A DNA stretch of 64,000 nucleotides, from positions 3,686,001 to 3,750,000 of the forward strand of contig NZ_CP054301.1 in assembly GCF_013372285.1 (NCBI RefSeq), given 5' to 3'. The stretch is from Marinomonas primoryensis. GTDB taxonomy: Bacteria > Pseudomonadota > Gammaproteobacteria > Pseudomonadales > Marinomonadaceae. Shown one piece after another: positions 39,132 to 48,541 of this stretch. The position numbers were made by a program, and so were the translations under genes. A model generated the notes under the pieces. It saw only the letters and a list, made by a program, of their open reading frames with translations, was not told the origin of the DNA and made no database searches. The first letter of the stretch is position 1. Every line of letters begins with the position of its first letter.

Positions 39132-40664
39132 TCATTGAGCTTTCTTAATATCGTCCTGAATACCACGAGCACTGCGTGCCCAAGGATTAAGGTCTCGAAT
39201 GTCTTTGGGAAGTGTCTCTGAGGCCGCTATGGCTTCACTGCGATTACGATAGGAACCGTACACGACCACAAACCAATCTTTGGCATTATGTTTGGATTTG
39301 AAATAGCCAAACGCATCGACGCCACCTTGATCACGAATGAAATCCTGCACGGTTGATTTATTATAAGTGCCTAAAAGTTGCAGCGTGTAGCGGTTAGGAT
39401 TTTGCGATAACCACCATTCTGTCTTATCAAATGGGTCTTGCGAAATTTTCAAGTTTGCCCGTTCATTTTTCGGCGGTGTCACAGGCACGTCGACCACAGG
39501 AGCCGCTTGTGCCAAAGGCGCTTCAGAACGAATAGGCGCCGTGGAAATCGTCGGTGCCACCATAGACGGCACATTGGACTTACTAATAGCGGGTAATGAT
39601 GTGCTCATAGGAATTGGCGGTAAGACAATTTCACCATCTTGCCCAATTTTACGTTGCATCGCATCGATTCGAGCAATGGTCTCCGCAGAAGACTGACCTT
39701 GTCGTGGACTCAAAGGAATCACATTACTGGTCCTGTCTGCTGAACCTGTGGAGGGTGAAGGTTTATCCGACTGTTTATCAGAGAATAACACCGCCACTAA
39801 AATACCTAGCATCACCACTGACAGTAATGCCATGTGAGCCAAAGGAAATCCCATCGCAAGATTAAAACGCATACCCGACTTTTCGGGTTTATTGCCATTG
39901 CCCATCATGACCTGGGCCATTTGATTAATGCGCCCAGGATAACCAGCGGACTCTTGGTAAATCTGCTTTACCTGCTTGTCATTAAACGGCAAATTGATCC
40001 CGCCGCCTACGGCACGAACACGATGCAATAAATACGCTCGCGTTTGCTCCAATGAATAAGGCGCCAAGGTAAACGAATGACTTAGCTGTTCATAGCGAGA
40101 GCGCTGATACGCATCCAAATTACGAGATAAAGGGTATTCGCTAAATAGAACAACATGAGGGACGGTTTGATTGTCTGTTGCCAAAGACATCATGTCTAAC
40201 AACATACTCACCGCATCGGTGTTTAGCTCTTGCGCATTATCAATCAACACCAACGCCGCTTGGCCTTTCTCGTCTAGATCATGAGAAAACTTAAGCAAAG
40301 GCCCAAAGGTTGTCTCATTTGGAGGTTGTGTGAAATGGCTAGAAAACCCTGTGTATATGGCTTGCAGCAGTTGCCCAGCCGTCATCAGCATAGTGCCTTT
40401 GACGTGACTGACGACCGTCGTATCGTCTTGATGTCGAGCGAATTCCATCAAAAAACGACTTTTGCCACTGCCTTGCGGTCCTTGAACCACAGAGAGCAGG
40501 CTACTATAACGGCTTAAATGCTCAAGCAGCGCAAGCTGCTGGTTACCCTCTTCAGAGGCGAAATAGACAGAAGCGTCTTTCGAGCCAAAAGGATCCCTCA
40601 GCGTCGCTTTTGAGGGCTGATTGAGCGCATCCTCTAGGTCAAACTGAAAGTCTGGCTTTGACAT
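39132..40664 (-). CDS. damX: DamX-type protein: AAA ATPase domain, membrane helix and SPOR domain
   Basis: A 510-residue bitopic protein. The N-terminal part (about 50-250) is an AAA/ExeA-like ATPase with Walker A VVQGPQGSGKSRF and Walker B AALVLIDNAQEL. One membrane helix follows (AHMALLSVVMLGILVAVLF, about 275-293), then a Pro/Ser-rich periplasmic linker and a C-terminal SPOR domain (WWLSQNPNRYTLQLLGTYNK through WFVVVYGSYRNRSEAIAA) that binds denuded glycan at the septum. It is part of the divisome periphery. AAGGA is six bases before the ATG. It follows aroB by 33 bases in the conserved aroK-aroB-damX order. Confidence 0.88.
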   Translation of the reverse strand: MSKPDFQFDLEDALNQPSKATLRDPFGSKDASVYFASEEGNQQLALLEHLSRYSSLLSVVQGPQGSGKSRFLMEFARHQDDTTVVSHVKGTMLMTAGQLLQAIYTGFSSHFTQPPNETTFGPLLKFSHDLDEKGQAALVLIDNAQELNTDAVSMLLDMMSLATDNQTVPHVVLFSEYPLSRNLDAYQRSRYEQLSHSFTLAPYSLEQTRAYLLHRVRAVGGGINLPFNDKQVKQIYQESAGYPGRINQMAQVMMGNGNKPEKSGMRFNLAMGFPLAHMALLSVVMLGILVAVLFSDKQSDKPSPSTGSADRTSNVIPLSPRQGQSSAETIARIDAMQRKIGQDGEIVLPPIPMSTSLPAISKSNVPSMVAPTISTAPIRSEAPLAQAAPVVDVPVTPPKNERANLKISQDPFDKTEWWLSQNPNRYTLQLLGTYNKSTVQDFIRDQGGVDAFGYFKSKHNAKDWFVVVYGSYRNRSEAIAASETLPKDIRDLNPWARSARGIQDDIKKAQ

Positions 40665-40697
40665 ACTTCGTCCTTCAACAATAAGTTACCAACATAA

Positions 40698-41804
40698 TTA
40701 AGTAAGATTCGCTTGCTTACTCGCTTCAAGTGCGTCCAGAAGGCAGGCATTGAAGTCCTCCATCGGAAAGTCCGATGTCACTATAGCCTCACCCAGCGCG
40801 CCTAGTAAAACCAAACGTAAACTGCCATCTAGTACTTTTTTATCCAACGCCATGCGCTCGATAAAGCAATCAACCGTCATATTTTCAGGCGGCAATACCG
40901 GTAAATTGGCCGCTTGAAAAAGCGCCACAGAACGGCTGACATCGTGCTCCGTTAAATTCCCCATGCGCCAAGAAAGGTCAATCGCCAACACACTACCCAC
41001 AGCGACAGCTTCGCCGTGCAGCCAATTTCCGTACCCCATTTCCGTTTCAATTGCATGGCCAAAAGTATGGCCCAAATTTAAAATAGCACGAATACCGCCT
41101 TCTCTCTCGTCTTGAGAAACCACATTGGCTTTCGCCAAACAAGATCGATAAATAGCGTCGCTGATTTTGTCATTGTCCAACGCCATCAAGTGAGGCATTT
41201 CTTGCTCTAGCCAATCGAAAAACGGCACATCACAAATCAGACCATATTTAATGACTTCCGCCATGCCAGCAGACAACTCGCGTTGAGGCAGACTCAATAG
41301 CGTTTCGGTATCAATAATAACGGCTTGCGGCTGATAGAACGCGCCTATCATATTTTTACCAAGTGGGTGATTAACACCGGTTTTTCCGCCGACAGAAGAG
41401 TCCACTTGTGACAACAAAGTCGTCGGAACTTGAATAAAGGGCACGCCTCGTTGATACGTTGACGCAGCAAAACCCGCCATATCACCAACGACACCGCCGC
41501 CTAAAGCAATTACGGTTGTCGTGCGATTGTGCTTCGCTTCCAACAGCGCTGTCATGATCATGCCGTACGTATCCAATGTTTTAAACACTTCACCATCAGG
41601 CAACACACACGTGTCTACGTGATAATCCACGGACAGCATGGCAACCATAGAGTCAAGATACAAAGGCGCGATGGTTTCATTGGTCACTATCATGACTTGC
41701 TTGCCATGAATAGCATCGTCGAAAAGAGCTTTCTGCTGACGAATGCCTCTACCAATAAAAATAGGATAGCTGCGGTCGCCGAGATCAACGGTTAACGTGC
41801 GCAT
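40698..41804 (-). CDS. aroB: 3-dehydroquinate synthase
   Basis: Second step of the shikimate pathway: conversion of DAHP to 3-dehydroquinate, NAD+- and metal-dependent. The 368 residues show the NAD region [21 protein letters not shown] and metal-binding regions including HTFGHAIET and [11 protein letters not shown]. The length fits the family (about 360). Its ATG shares one base with the aroK stop (TAATG), so the two are coupled. Confidence 0.97.
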   Translation of the reverse strand: MRTLTVDLGDRSYPIFIGRGIRQQKALFDDAIHGKQVMIVTNETIAPLYLDSMVAMLSVDYHVDTCVLPDGEVFKTLDTYGMIMTALLEAKHNRTTTVIALGGGVVGDMAGFAASTYQRGVPFIQVPTTLLSQVDSSVGGKTGVNHPLGKNMIGAFYQPQAVIIDTETLLSLPQRELSAGMAEVIKYGLICDVPFFDWLEQEMPHLMALDNDKISDAIYRSCLAKANVVSQDEREGGIRAILNLGHTFGHAIETEMGYGNWLHGEAVAVGSVLAIDLSWRMGNLTEHDVSRSVALFQAANLPVLPPENMTVDCFIERMALDKKVLDGSLRLVLLGALGEAIVTSDFPMEDFNACLLDALEASKQANLT

Positions 41805-42352
41805 TAGGATACAGTAGTCTCCATTTTAAGATGACGCCGAATCGCATCTAACACCCTATTGGCGACAGACCTAGGATGGCGAGCATCGGTTTCTATGATT
41901 AAAGTCGCCACTTCTCTGTAAAGAGGGTCACGTACTTCAAATAGCTTTTTCAAAATCGCTTTGGGATCGCCCGTTTGTAAAAGAGGGCGATGGTTGCTTT
42001 TGGATGTGCGATACAGTTGCTGAGCAACCGATGCATATAAATAAACGACTAATGCGTTGTCTCGAAGAATGTCTCTGTTTTCTTCTCGCATCACGATACC
42101 GCCACCGGTAGCGAACACACAATCACCTGTGTCCGATTGTACGATGGCTGACAACGCGTGAGTTTCACGTCTACGAAAGCCCTCTTCACCTTCTCTTTCA
42201 AAGATCCAAGGGATATCAGCGCCAGCATTGTCTTCTATGACTTTATCTAGATCATAGAACTCTTTGCCCATTGATTGAGAAATCAAACGGCCTATCGTCG
42301 TTTTTCCTGCGCCCATTGGGCCTACTAAAATAATATTGGGGGCTTTTATCAT
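41804..42352 (-). CDS. aroK: shikimate kinase
   Basis: Phosphorylates shikimate at the 3-position using ATP. About 182 residues, with the P loop [12 protein letters not shown] near the N-terminus, the shikimate-binding [18 protein letters not shown] and the ATGGGIV loop. The frame is open from a TTG at 42361, but ATG at 42352 is a more likely start. It lies directly after the secretin gene, as in other gammaproteobacteria with a pilMNOPQ-aroKB order. Confidence 0.96.
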   Translation of the reverse strand: MIKAPNIILVGPMGAGKTTIGRLISQSMGKEFYDLDKVIEDNAGADIPWIFEREGEEGFRRRETHALSAIVQSDTGDCVFATGGGIVMREENRDILRDNALVVYLYASVAQQLYRTSKSNHRPLLQTGDPKAILKKLFEVRDPLYREVATLIIETDARHPRSVANRVLDAIRRHLKMETTVS

Positions 42353-42394
42353 TGTATTCAATTACGTCGGAATTAAGCAGATTTAGACTGCGGC

Positions 42395-43585
42395 CTAGTT
42401 ATCTGACATTTGTAGCAGCTTTGGCGTAATAAATACAAGTAATTCAACCTTTTCTTGCTGTTCGGAACGTCTTTTAAACAACTCACCCAACAACGGAATG
42501 TCACTAAAGAAAGGGACTCGACTCTCAGTTTCAAAGCGTTCTTCCCGAAAAATCCCACCTAAAACAAGCGTTTCTTGATTTTTCACCACAACCTGCGTTT
42601 TTAAGCGATTCGTATTTAGACTAGGAATACCATTCACTAAGTCTCCAACCGAGTCTTGATGAATGTTAAGCGACAACAAAATATGCTCGCCGTCTTTAAC
42701 AAATGGCGTTACCTCCAACATCAGAGCGGCTTGACGAAACTCAATACTGACTTTGTCATCGCTTACTGTTTGATAAGGCACTTCCGTACCCGATTCAATT
42801 CGAGCAGGCTGTCCTTCAGAAGTCACTATTTTTGGCTTAGAGACAACATTGGCCATGCCTTCACTTTCCATCATATCCAAAGTAAATGCCAACAAACCAG
42901 AACCACTCAAATTAGAAAAATTCAAGCTAGCGGTCGGCGTTAACGCACCTAAATCAACAGCACCCCCAACGGATGAACGAATTCCGTCTGACAGTTTGGT
43001 GTGCCAGTTAACGCCAAATTGTGATTGTGCTGTACGGCTAACTTGCGCTATCTGAGCGCTGATTTCAATTTGCCTAAGTGGCGTATCTAACCAAGCTAAG
43101 GTTTCTTGAATTCCTTCGAATGGCTCACAAGAATAAGCAACAATGGAGTTGGTACGATTATCGACAATTAGGGACAGTGAAGGGTATAAAGTCTGCAAGT
43201 GTGCGCCAACGGTTTCTGCTTTAGTGTGTTTTAACATCCAGTAGAATCGCTGACAAAAAGCAGAATCCTTCTCTGAGTCTTTCGCTGAAGGGACATCAGC
43301 AGGCATTAGGATTGCAACACGCCCTTGCCATTCAAGTCGAAGATGTGGTTGTTTTGCTACCGCCTCCATCACATCTTTCCAACTTGCGTCTTTTATCGAT
43401 AGTGTTAATACGTCGTTTATTTCTGGGCTAATTACGACACTTTCGTTCATTTGAGACGCCAACCATGGCAATATTTCTTGCAAAGAACGCGATTCAAAAT
43501 ACACGTCCATCGCCCATACAGAACGAGGCACAAAAAAAGCCAATACAAAAAACCAGTGAACCAGAGATTTAATCATCCTGACCAT
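42395..43585 (-). CDS. short PilQ/HofQ-type secretin
   Basis: Outer-membrane ring for type IV pili or DNA uptake. The 396 residues are well below the roughly 700 of PilQ and close to HofQ/ComE, because the N-terminal AMIN domains are missing. Seen: signal peptide (LVHWFFVLAFFVPRSVWA), one or two N-domains (ILPWLASQMNESVVISPEIN, VGAHLQTLYPSLSLIVDNRT) and the C-terminal secretin core (VVSKPKIVTSEGQPARIESGTEVPYQTV, VKNQETLVLGGIF, SDIPLLGELFKRR, LLVFITPKLL). The start may also be ATG at 43576, which overlaps the previous stop by eight bases. Third gene of a condensed pil operon. Confidence 0.87.
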   Translation of the reverse strand: MVRMIKSLVHWFFVLAFFVPRSVWAMDVYFESRSLQEILPWLASQMNESVVISPEINDVLTLSIKDASWKDVMEAVAKQPHLRLEWQGRVAILMPADVPSAKDSEKDSAFCQRFYWMLKHTKAETVGAHLQTLYPSLSLIVDNRTNSIVAYSCEPFEGIQETLAWLDTPLRQIEISAQIAQVSRTAQSQFGVNWHTKLSDGIRSSVGGAVDLGALTPTASLNFSNLSGSGLLAFTLDMMESEGMANVVSKPKIVTSEGQPARIESGTEVPYQTVSDDKVSIEFRQAALMLEVTPFVKDGEHILLSLNIHQDSVGDLVNGIPSLNTNRLKTQVVVKNQETLVLGGIFREERFETESRVPFFSDIPLLGELFKRRSEQQEKVELLVFITPKLLQMSDN

Positions 43586-44279
43586 CCGCTTCTCGAATAA
43601 TCAACGACTGTTTCGACCCATCCTTGGCGACCAAGATAACTTGATCGAAAGACACCGCATTTACAGATAATCCGGCCTCAGGCAACCAACTGCCTTTACG
43701 AACCCAATAACGGCTCTTTTTGTAGGTTACTAAAGCAGATGTACTTTCGTCCTTTCGCACCGTGGACAGAAGGTGCCAATCCTTTCTCTCAAAACGATAA
43801 GCTCGCAACTTGGATGGCAGCCAATTATGGTATTCCCGATTTGCCTTAGGCACATTAATATTAAAAAAAAATCGCCCCAGCCATTGCCCATCATCCTCTC
43901 TTTGCCAATAGACAGAGAGCAAACCTACAGCGAACTGCACTTCAATTTTCTCAAGTAACCCCTGCCATTCCGCCACCGAAGCGATGCCCTCTAATGACCA
44001 TTTTGTCGGAATATTCGTCTGAGAAGCGACAACATGATGTCGAGCCCAAGGTTCATCAATAAAACTAATCGTGTGCAGCTTTATTGCCTGTTGTTTAACC
44101 CGCTCCCACTCATGATTTGCTCGATCTTTTTGTCTAGTGTGGCGATTCATATCGTCCTGTACTTGGGATAAAAAAGGGTACCACGCGGCAAGCTGCAACA
44201 TCACCAAAGGCAACACAACCGAGCCCTTGATAGTATAAAGAGAAGATATCTTAATTTTCAAATACGGAAATAGAGACAC
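43569..44279 (-). CDS. probable PilO-PilP fusion (pilus/DNA-uptake alignment protein)
   Basis: 236 residues, in the position of pilO and pilP. One membrane helix (VVLPLVMLQLAAWYPFL, about 20-36) is followed by a charged coiled stretch (40-66) and a PilO/GspM-like part (WSLEGIASVAEWQGLLEKIE). The C-terminal 45 residues (YWVRKGSWLPEAGLSVNAVS onward) read like the beta domain of PilP/HofP, which contacts the secretin. I infer one protein replacing both. Start is GTG at 44279 with GGAGG six bases before it; it overlaps the upstream gene by 29 bases. Sequence similarity is low, so the call rests on position and architecture. Confidence 0.6.
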   Translation of the reverse strand: MSLFPYLKIKISSLYTIKGSVVLPLVMLQLAAWYPFLSQVQDDMNRHTRQKDRANHEWERVKQQAIKLHTISFIDEPWARHHVVASQTNIPTKWSLEGIASVAEWQGLLEKIEVQFAVGLLSVYWQREDDGQWLGRFFFNINVPKANREYHNWLPSKLRAYRFERKDWHLLSTVRKDESTSALVTYKKSRYWVRKGSWLPEAGLSVNAVSFDQVILVAKDGSKQSLIIREADGQDD

Positions 44280-45225
44280 CTACCACCTCCTCTTGATTCA
44301 TAGTCAACGACGAGTAATAGGGACTCTGCTCTATCTCCCACCGCCAATCTGGGCGCTGCTTTTGCCAACGGCCCAACAATAGATCAAGCTCCTGCTTAGG
44401 CAGTACCATTTTGAAAGATACAAATGACGCGCTACCATCAAACTGTCCAAGTCGAGCCGACTTAGGCAACGCCTGAACTAGACCCAGTACGGACTCAGAA
44501 AATATATTGCCCTCTTCTTGAGCCAACACCCAATCAGACTGGACTAAGCGTGTTTTTTGATACGTCATAAGCGCCTTTTCAGAGTGCTGCTGTAACGTCC
44601 AAAAATAGACAGAAGCAACGCTATGAATCAATAAACTCAGCATCAATAAATAACCCCAGAGACGTCTGGCCTTTTTTCGTTTTTCTTTATCTGGTTGATA
44701 AAACGACAGCGCACATTGAGTGCACAGAAGCCAAGAGTAAGCGCGTGATTTCCTATCAACCCACTGCCCCTGCGGAATCATACAACACGATTTAGCGAGC
44801 AGCTGAAAAGGTTCAAGGAGTTGCTGTGCCCACTCGTTTGAGCAAGCGAACACGGTAAGTTGAGTGTGTTTGGCTGGTAAAGCCTCTTGTACATAGCTAA
44901 ACATCACACTTTCAGGCGGGGAAAACGTCGTTTCTACGGCGTAGCTCAACGCTGCCAAGGGCAATAGAGAAGAAGAGATAGGATGATCGATTCTATGTTG
45001 CGATACGGACAGCCAACTATCTGGTACTAAGACAATTATTCGCGACGTACTGGGCGCACTCTCGAGCGACAAGGTTTGCTGAATCGACTTTAATTGATGA
45101 GAATCAGGGATCGTATCGTCGCTTACAGGCATCAAATCAGCAAACCTGACAGCCTCAGCAGAATCGAAATATAGACATTTTTGAGCCGAATAGACAGCCA
45201 CAGAATAGGTAGGCATTAGCTTCAT
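44251..45225 (-). CDS. probable PilM-PilN fusion or GspL-like inner-membrane protein
   Basis: About 324 residues, first gene of the condensed pil operon and divergent from ponA, where pilM and pilN usually stand. Layout: about 190 cytoplasmic residues (with PEPTIDE features like YSVAVYSAQKCLYF and SYAVETTFSPPESVMFSYV that recall a worn actin-like fold), Lys/Arg-rich KEKRKKARR, one membrane helix (LLMLSLLIHSVASVYFW, about 190-208), and about 115 periplasmic residues. This is the architecture of GspL, or of PilM joined to PilN. Of two adjacent ATGs, the one at 45225 has AAGGA at the better distance. Assignment is by context and architecture. Confidence 0.55.
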   Translation of the reverse strand: MKLMPTYSVAVYSAQKCLYFDSAEAVRFADLMPVSDDTIPDSHQLKSIQQTLSLESAPSTSRIIVLVPDSWLSVSQHRIDHPISSSLLPLAALSYAVETTFSPPESVMFSYVQEALPAKHTQLTVFACSNEWAQQLLEPFQLLAKSCCMIPQGQWVDRKSRAYSWLLCTQCALSFYQPDKEKRKKARRLWGYLLMLSLLIHSVASVYFWTLQQHSEKALMTYQKTRLVQSDWVLAQEEGNIFSESVLGLVQALPKSARLGQFDGSASFVSFKMVLPKQELDLLLGRWQKQRPDWRWEIEQSPYYSSLTMNQEEVVGVSISVFEN

Positions 45226-45384
45226 CATTCATCCTTGAAATAGTAAGCAATAGAGTATGGTTTTCAGTTTGGCTTGCGCGCCAATTTTTAACAAGATAAC
45301 ACGATTTGATGCAAAGTTAACCGCCTATTCTTTGATCATCTTAGGTATAATGCCATTTTTCCATCCAGTATTAATTAGGCTTAT

Positions 45385-47829
45385 ATGGCTAAGACATTCA
45401 AGATACTCTTTTTCCTCGGGCTTTTTGGAGCCTTATGCGCAATTGGAATCACGTATGCAGTTTATTACACGGTCAAAGATCGCATTCCTACTGTTGCCGA
45501 ACTAAAAGACATTGAGTTACGCATTCCATTACGCATCTACACTGCGGATAACCAACTCATTGGTGAGTTTGGTGAACAACGCCGTACCCCTATTAATTAC
45601 TCTGAAATTCCTCAAGGTCTAGAACAAGCTATTTTAGCGGCAGAAGACACCAATTTTTATCATCATCCAGGTGTCGATATTCTCGGTTTAGGACGAGCTG
45701 TGATGCAATTGATCACCACCGGACAAAAACAAGGTGGTGGTAGTACGATCACCATGCAGGTTGCCAGAAACTATTTTTTGTCATTCGAACAAACGTACAT
45801 TCGGAAGTTTACTGAAATTTTTATTGCCCTAAAGATGGAGCGCGAACTCAGTAAACACGAAATTCTTGAGCTTTATGTCAACAAAATCTACCTGGGGAAT
45901 CGCGCGTATGGATTCGAAGCCGCGGCACAAGTTTATTACGGCAAAAACCTAAACGAGCTAGACCTTGCTCAGCTGGCTATGATCGCCGGCCTACCAAAAG
46001 CACCATCTCGCTTTAATCCTGTAGTGAACCCTTCTCGTGCGCTGATCCGTCGGAACTGGATTCTGCAACGTATGCTGTCACTCGGTATGATCGATAAATA
46101 CGCTTATCAAACAGCAGTTGAAGCCCCCATTACCGCGAAAAACCACGGTATCATGCCAGACATAGAAGCTGGCTACATCGCTGAAATGGTCCGCTCAGAA
46201 CTTTATAGCACCTTTGGAGATGACCTTTATAGTACAGGCATGACCGTCTACACGACAATCAACGCAGGCAGACAAAAAGCCGCCAACGCCGCCGTGTTCG
46301 ATGGTGTATTAAATTACGACATGCGTCACGGTTACCGGGGATCTATTGAAACGCGCATCGACCTGATTGACGCACCGCTAGAAGAACAAGAAAAAGCCTT
46401 ACAAGACATTGATGGATTAAAAGATTGGCAAACGGCGCTTGTCATCTCAACTCAAGAGACCACGGCTGATGTGCGTTTGGCAAACGGCAAACGTGCCACC
46501 TTGTCCTGGGATGCAGTAAAATGGGCAAGGCCCTACCTCAGTGAAGATTCACAGGGACCATCGCCCAAGACTGTCGCAGATGTCCTTGTCCCTGGAGACA
46601 TTGTTCGCTTACGTCCAGACAATAATCTTGAATGGTTGCTAGCACAAAAACCAGAAGTACAAACGGCGTTAATCTCCCTAAACAGCAAAGATGGTGCGAT
46701 TCAGGCGCTAGTAGGTGGTTTTAATTTTTATGAAAATAAATTTAACCGAATCACTCAATCTAAGCGCCAACCGGGGTCGAATTTTAAACCCTTTATTTAC
46801 GCTAGTGCATTGGATAGAGGCTATACCGCAGCCAGTATTATCAATGACGCACCTGTGGTTTTTAATGATACAAACCTCGCTTCGGCATGGCGTCCAACCA
46901 ATGACGGCGGTAAGTTTTACGGGCCTACACGATTGCGCCAAGCGCTTTATCGCTCACAAAACATTGTGTCTGTTCGCTTATTGGACGAGCTAGGAGTTCG
47001 CCCAACACTCGATTTCTTACGCCGCTTTGGGTTTGATCCGAATGAACTTCCGCACAACTTATCTTTGTCTTTAGGCAGTGCGAACTTATCCCCTTTGCAA
47101 ATAGCAACGGGCTTCGCCGTGTTCTCTAATGGCGGATATCAAGTACAGCCGTACCTAATAAATACCGTTATAGACAGAAACAATCAGACCTTATTCCAGG
47201 CCAACCCGATCACGGTGTGCTTAACCTGCACCCTGCTTGAAAAAACCACTGATGGCGAACCTCAAATGGGCCTATTTGATACACCAAAGGGCATCCGTAG
47301 TTTGCCTGTCGCTCCACAAGTACTGGACCCAGAAGTAAACTATATCGTCTATGACATGATGCGTGACGTTATTAAATACGGCACTGGGCGACGCGCTAGA
47401 GTACTTCAGCGCGATGACATTGCAGGAAAAACTGGGACGACCAATGATGGCCGCGACGCTTGGTTTTCTGGTTTTAATGGCAACCTAGTAACCTCAGTTT
47501 GGAGTGGCTTTGATAATTCATCCCCTCTGGGTCGTGGCGAATGGGGTGGTTCAGTCTCTCTACCACCATGGATTGACTACATGCGCGATGCGCTGAAAGA
47601 CACAACGCCTGATTTTGTGCCAAAACCGTCTTCTTTGGTAACCGTACGAATCGACCCCAAAACAGGAGAACGTGCGTTACCGGGGCAATCAAATGCTATT
47701 TTTGAGATATTCAGAAAGGATCACGTACCGCCACAACGTGACCTTAATTTGCCATCATTAAACAATAATAGCGGTAATGAGTCTCAAGAAGAAAAACAAG
47801 AAAACAACGCACTCGAAAACCTCTTTTGA
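45385..47829 (+). CDS. mrcA: penicillin-binding protein 1A (bifunctional)
   Basis: Inner-membrane peptidoglycan glycosyltransferase and DD-transpeptidase, 814 residues. After the membrane anchor (8-29), the glycosyltransferase domain has catalytic Glu87 (AILAAEDTNFYHHPGVD) and GGSTITMQVARNYFL. The transpeptidase has the SxxK motif at 465-468 (RQPGSNFKPF), the SxN-type motif in YRSQNIVSVR, and KTG at 682-684 (DIAGKTGTTND). An OB-like insert lies between. Also called ponA. It is divergent from the pil operon, the conserved gammaproteobacterial arrangement. Confidence 0.96.
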   Translation: MAKTFKILFFLGLFGALCAIGITYAVYYTVKDRIPTVAELKDIELRIPLRIYTADNQLIGEFGEQRRTPINYSEIPQGLEQAILAAEDTNFYHHPGVDILGLGRAVMQLITTGQKQGGGSTITMQVARNYFLSFEQTYIRKFTEIFIALKMERELSKHEILELYVNKIYLGNRAYGFEAAAQVYYGKNLNELDLAQLAMIAGLPKAPSRFNPVVNPSRALIRRNWILQRMLSLGMIDKYAYQTAVEAPITAKNHGIMPDIEAGYIAEMVRSELYSTFGDDLYSTGMTVYTTINAGRQKAANAAVFDGVLNYDMRHGYRGSIETRIDLIDAPLEEQEKALQDIDGLKDWQTALVISTQETTADVRLANGKRATLSWDAVKWARPYLSEDSQGPSPKTVADVLVPGDIVRLRPDNNLEWLLAQKPEVQTALISLNSKDGAIQALVGGFNFYENKFNRITQSKRQPGSNFKPFIYASALDRGYTAASIINDAPVVFNDTNLASAWRPTNDGGKFYGPTRLRQALYRSQNIVSVRLLDELGVRPTLDFLRRFGFDPNELPHNLSLSLGSANLSPLQIATGFAVFSNGGYQVQPYLINTVIDRNNQTLFQANPITVCLTCTLLEKTTDGEPQMGLFDTPKGIRSLPVAPQVLDPEVNYIVYDMMRDVIKYGTGRRARVLQRDDIAGKTGTTNDGRDAWFSGFNGNLVTSVWSGFDNSSPLGRGEWGGSVSLPPWIDYMRDALKDTTPDFVPKPSSLVTVRIDPKTGERALPGQSNAIFEIFRKDHVPPQRDLNLPSLNNNSGNESQEEKQENNALENLF

Positions 47830-47849
47830 TCATATAGCATACGACTTAG

Positions 47850-47880
47850 AAAAAGCGTCAGTCTACATCCTGACGTTTTT
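47850..47880. terminator. intrinsic terminator between mrcA and the LOG gene
   Basis: An A-rich arm with CGTCAG (47856-47861) pairs with CTGACG (47870-47875), followed by TTTTT. One bulged G lies in the A/T part. It serves mrcA and may also end the convergent gene. Confidence 0.75.
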
Positions 47881-47887
47881 CAAGTCT

Positions 47888-48448
47888 CTAACACCATTTA
47901 GGCGACGGGGCTTTATACGTCTTAAATGCTGATACTAATGTCTCGGGGGCCTCCGCTTTAATGATCATATCTATATAAGACTGCTTCACAAATCCTGCTT
48001 GATGCATGCTATCTACCATAGCGAACAGCGGATCGTAAAAACCATTTATATTATAAAAAGCACAAGGTTTATCATGTAAACCTAACTGACCCCATGTCCA
48101 TATTTCAAACATTTCTTCCAACGTTCCTACGCCGCCAGGCAGTGCCACAAAAGCATCCGCTAATTCCGCCATCTTGGCCTTGCGCTCATGCATATTAGCA
48201 ACCTCATGAAGCTCAGTTAAACCTGGGTGGGCAATTTCTTTTGACTTAAGATGAGCAGGAATGACGCCAATCACTCTTCCACCAGCTTGTAATGTCGCAT
48301 TAGCAATAACGCCCATTAAACCGACGTTACCACCTCCATAGACAACATCAATGCCTTGCTTAGCAAGGTATACGCCCAAGGCTTCCACGCCCTTCACGTA
48401 ATCAGGTGAATTGCCCTCTGAGGAACCACAATATATTGCGACTTTCAT
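47888..48448 (-). CDS. LOG-family protein (nucleoside 5'-monophosphate phosphoribohydrolase-like)
   Basis: 186 residues with the Rossmann-like LOG fold. It carries VYGGGNVGLMGVIANA, MHERKAKM and the diagnostic PGGVGTLEEMFE. Family members split the ribose-base bond of nucleotides such as AMP; plant and some bacterial members release cytokinins. The role in free-living marine bacteria is not clear. The frame begins at 48469, but ATG at 48448 gives the family N-terminus MKVAIYCGSSEG. It is a single gene. Confidence 0.9.
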   Translation of the reverse strand: MKVAIYCGSSEGNSPDYVKGVEALGVYLAKQGIDVVYGGGNVGLMGVIANATLQAGGRVIGVIPAHLKSKEIAHPGLTELHEVANMHERKAKMAELADAFVALPGGVGTLEEMFEIWTWGQLGLHDKPCAFYNINGFYDPLFAMVDSMHQAGFVKQSYIDMIIKAEAPETLVSAFKTYKAPSPKWC

Positions 48449-48486
48449 GCTAATACGCCCTATTAACAAATGATAAAAACGCTCAT

Positions 48487-48525
48487 AAAAAAAGGCGATA
48501 CCTTATTCAGGAATCGCCTTTTTAA
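48487..48525 (-). terminator. intrinsic terminator of the malic enzyme gene
   Basis: AAAAAGGCGAT and ATCGCCTTTTT form an 11-bp stem, followed on the minus strand by a U run. It starts about 20 bases after the stop codon at 48542. Confidence 0.85.
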
Positions 48526-48541
48526 ACAATACGCATGTTAC

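Noticed and set aside
45257..45505. 82-codon plus-strand frame at the mrcA start
   Set aside because: Overlaps the mrcA N-terminus in another frame; no domain and no ribosome site.
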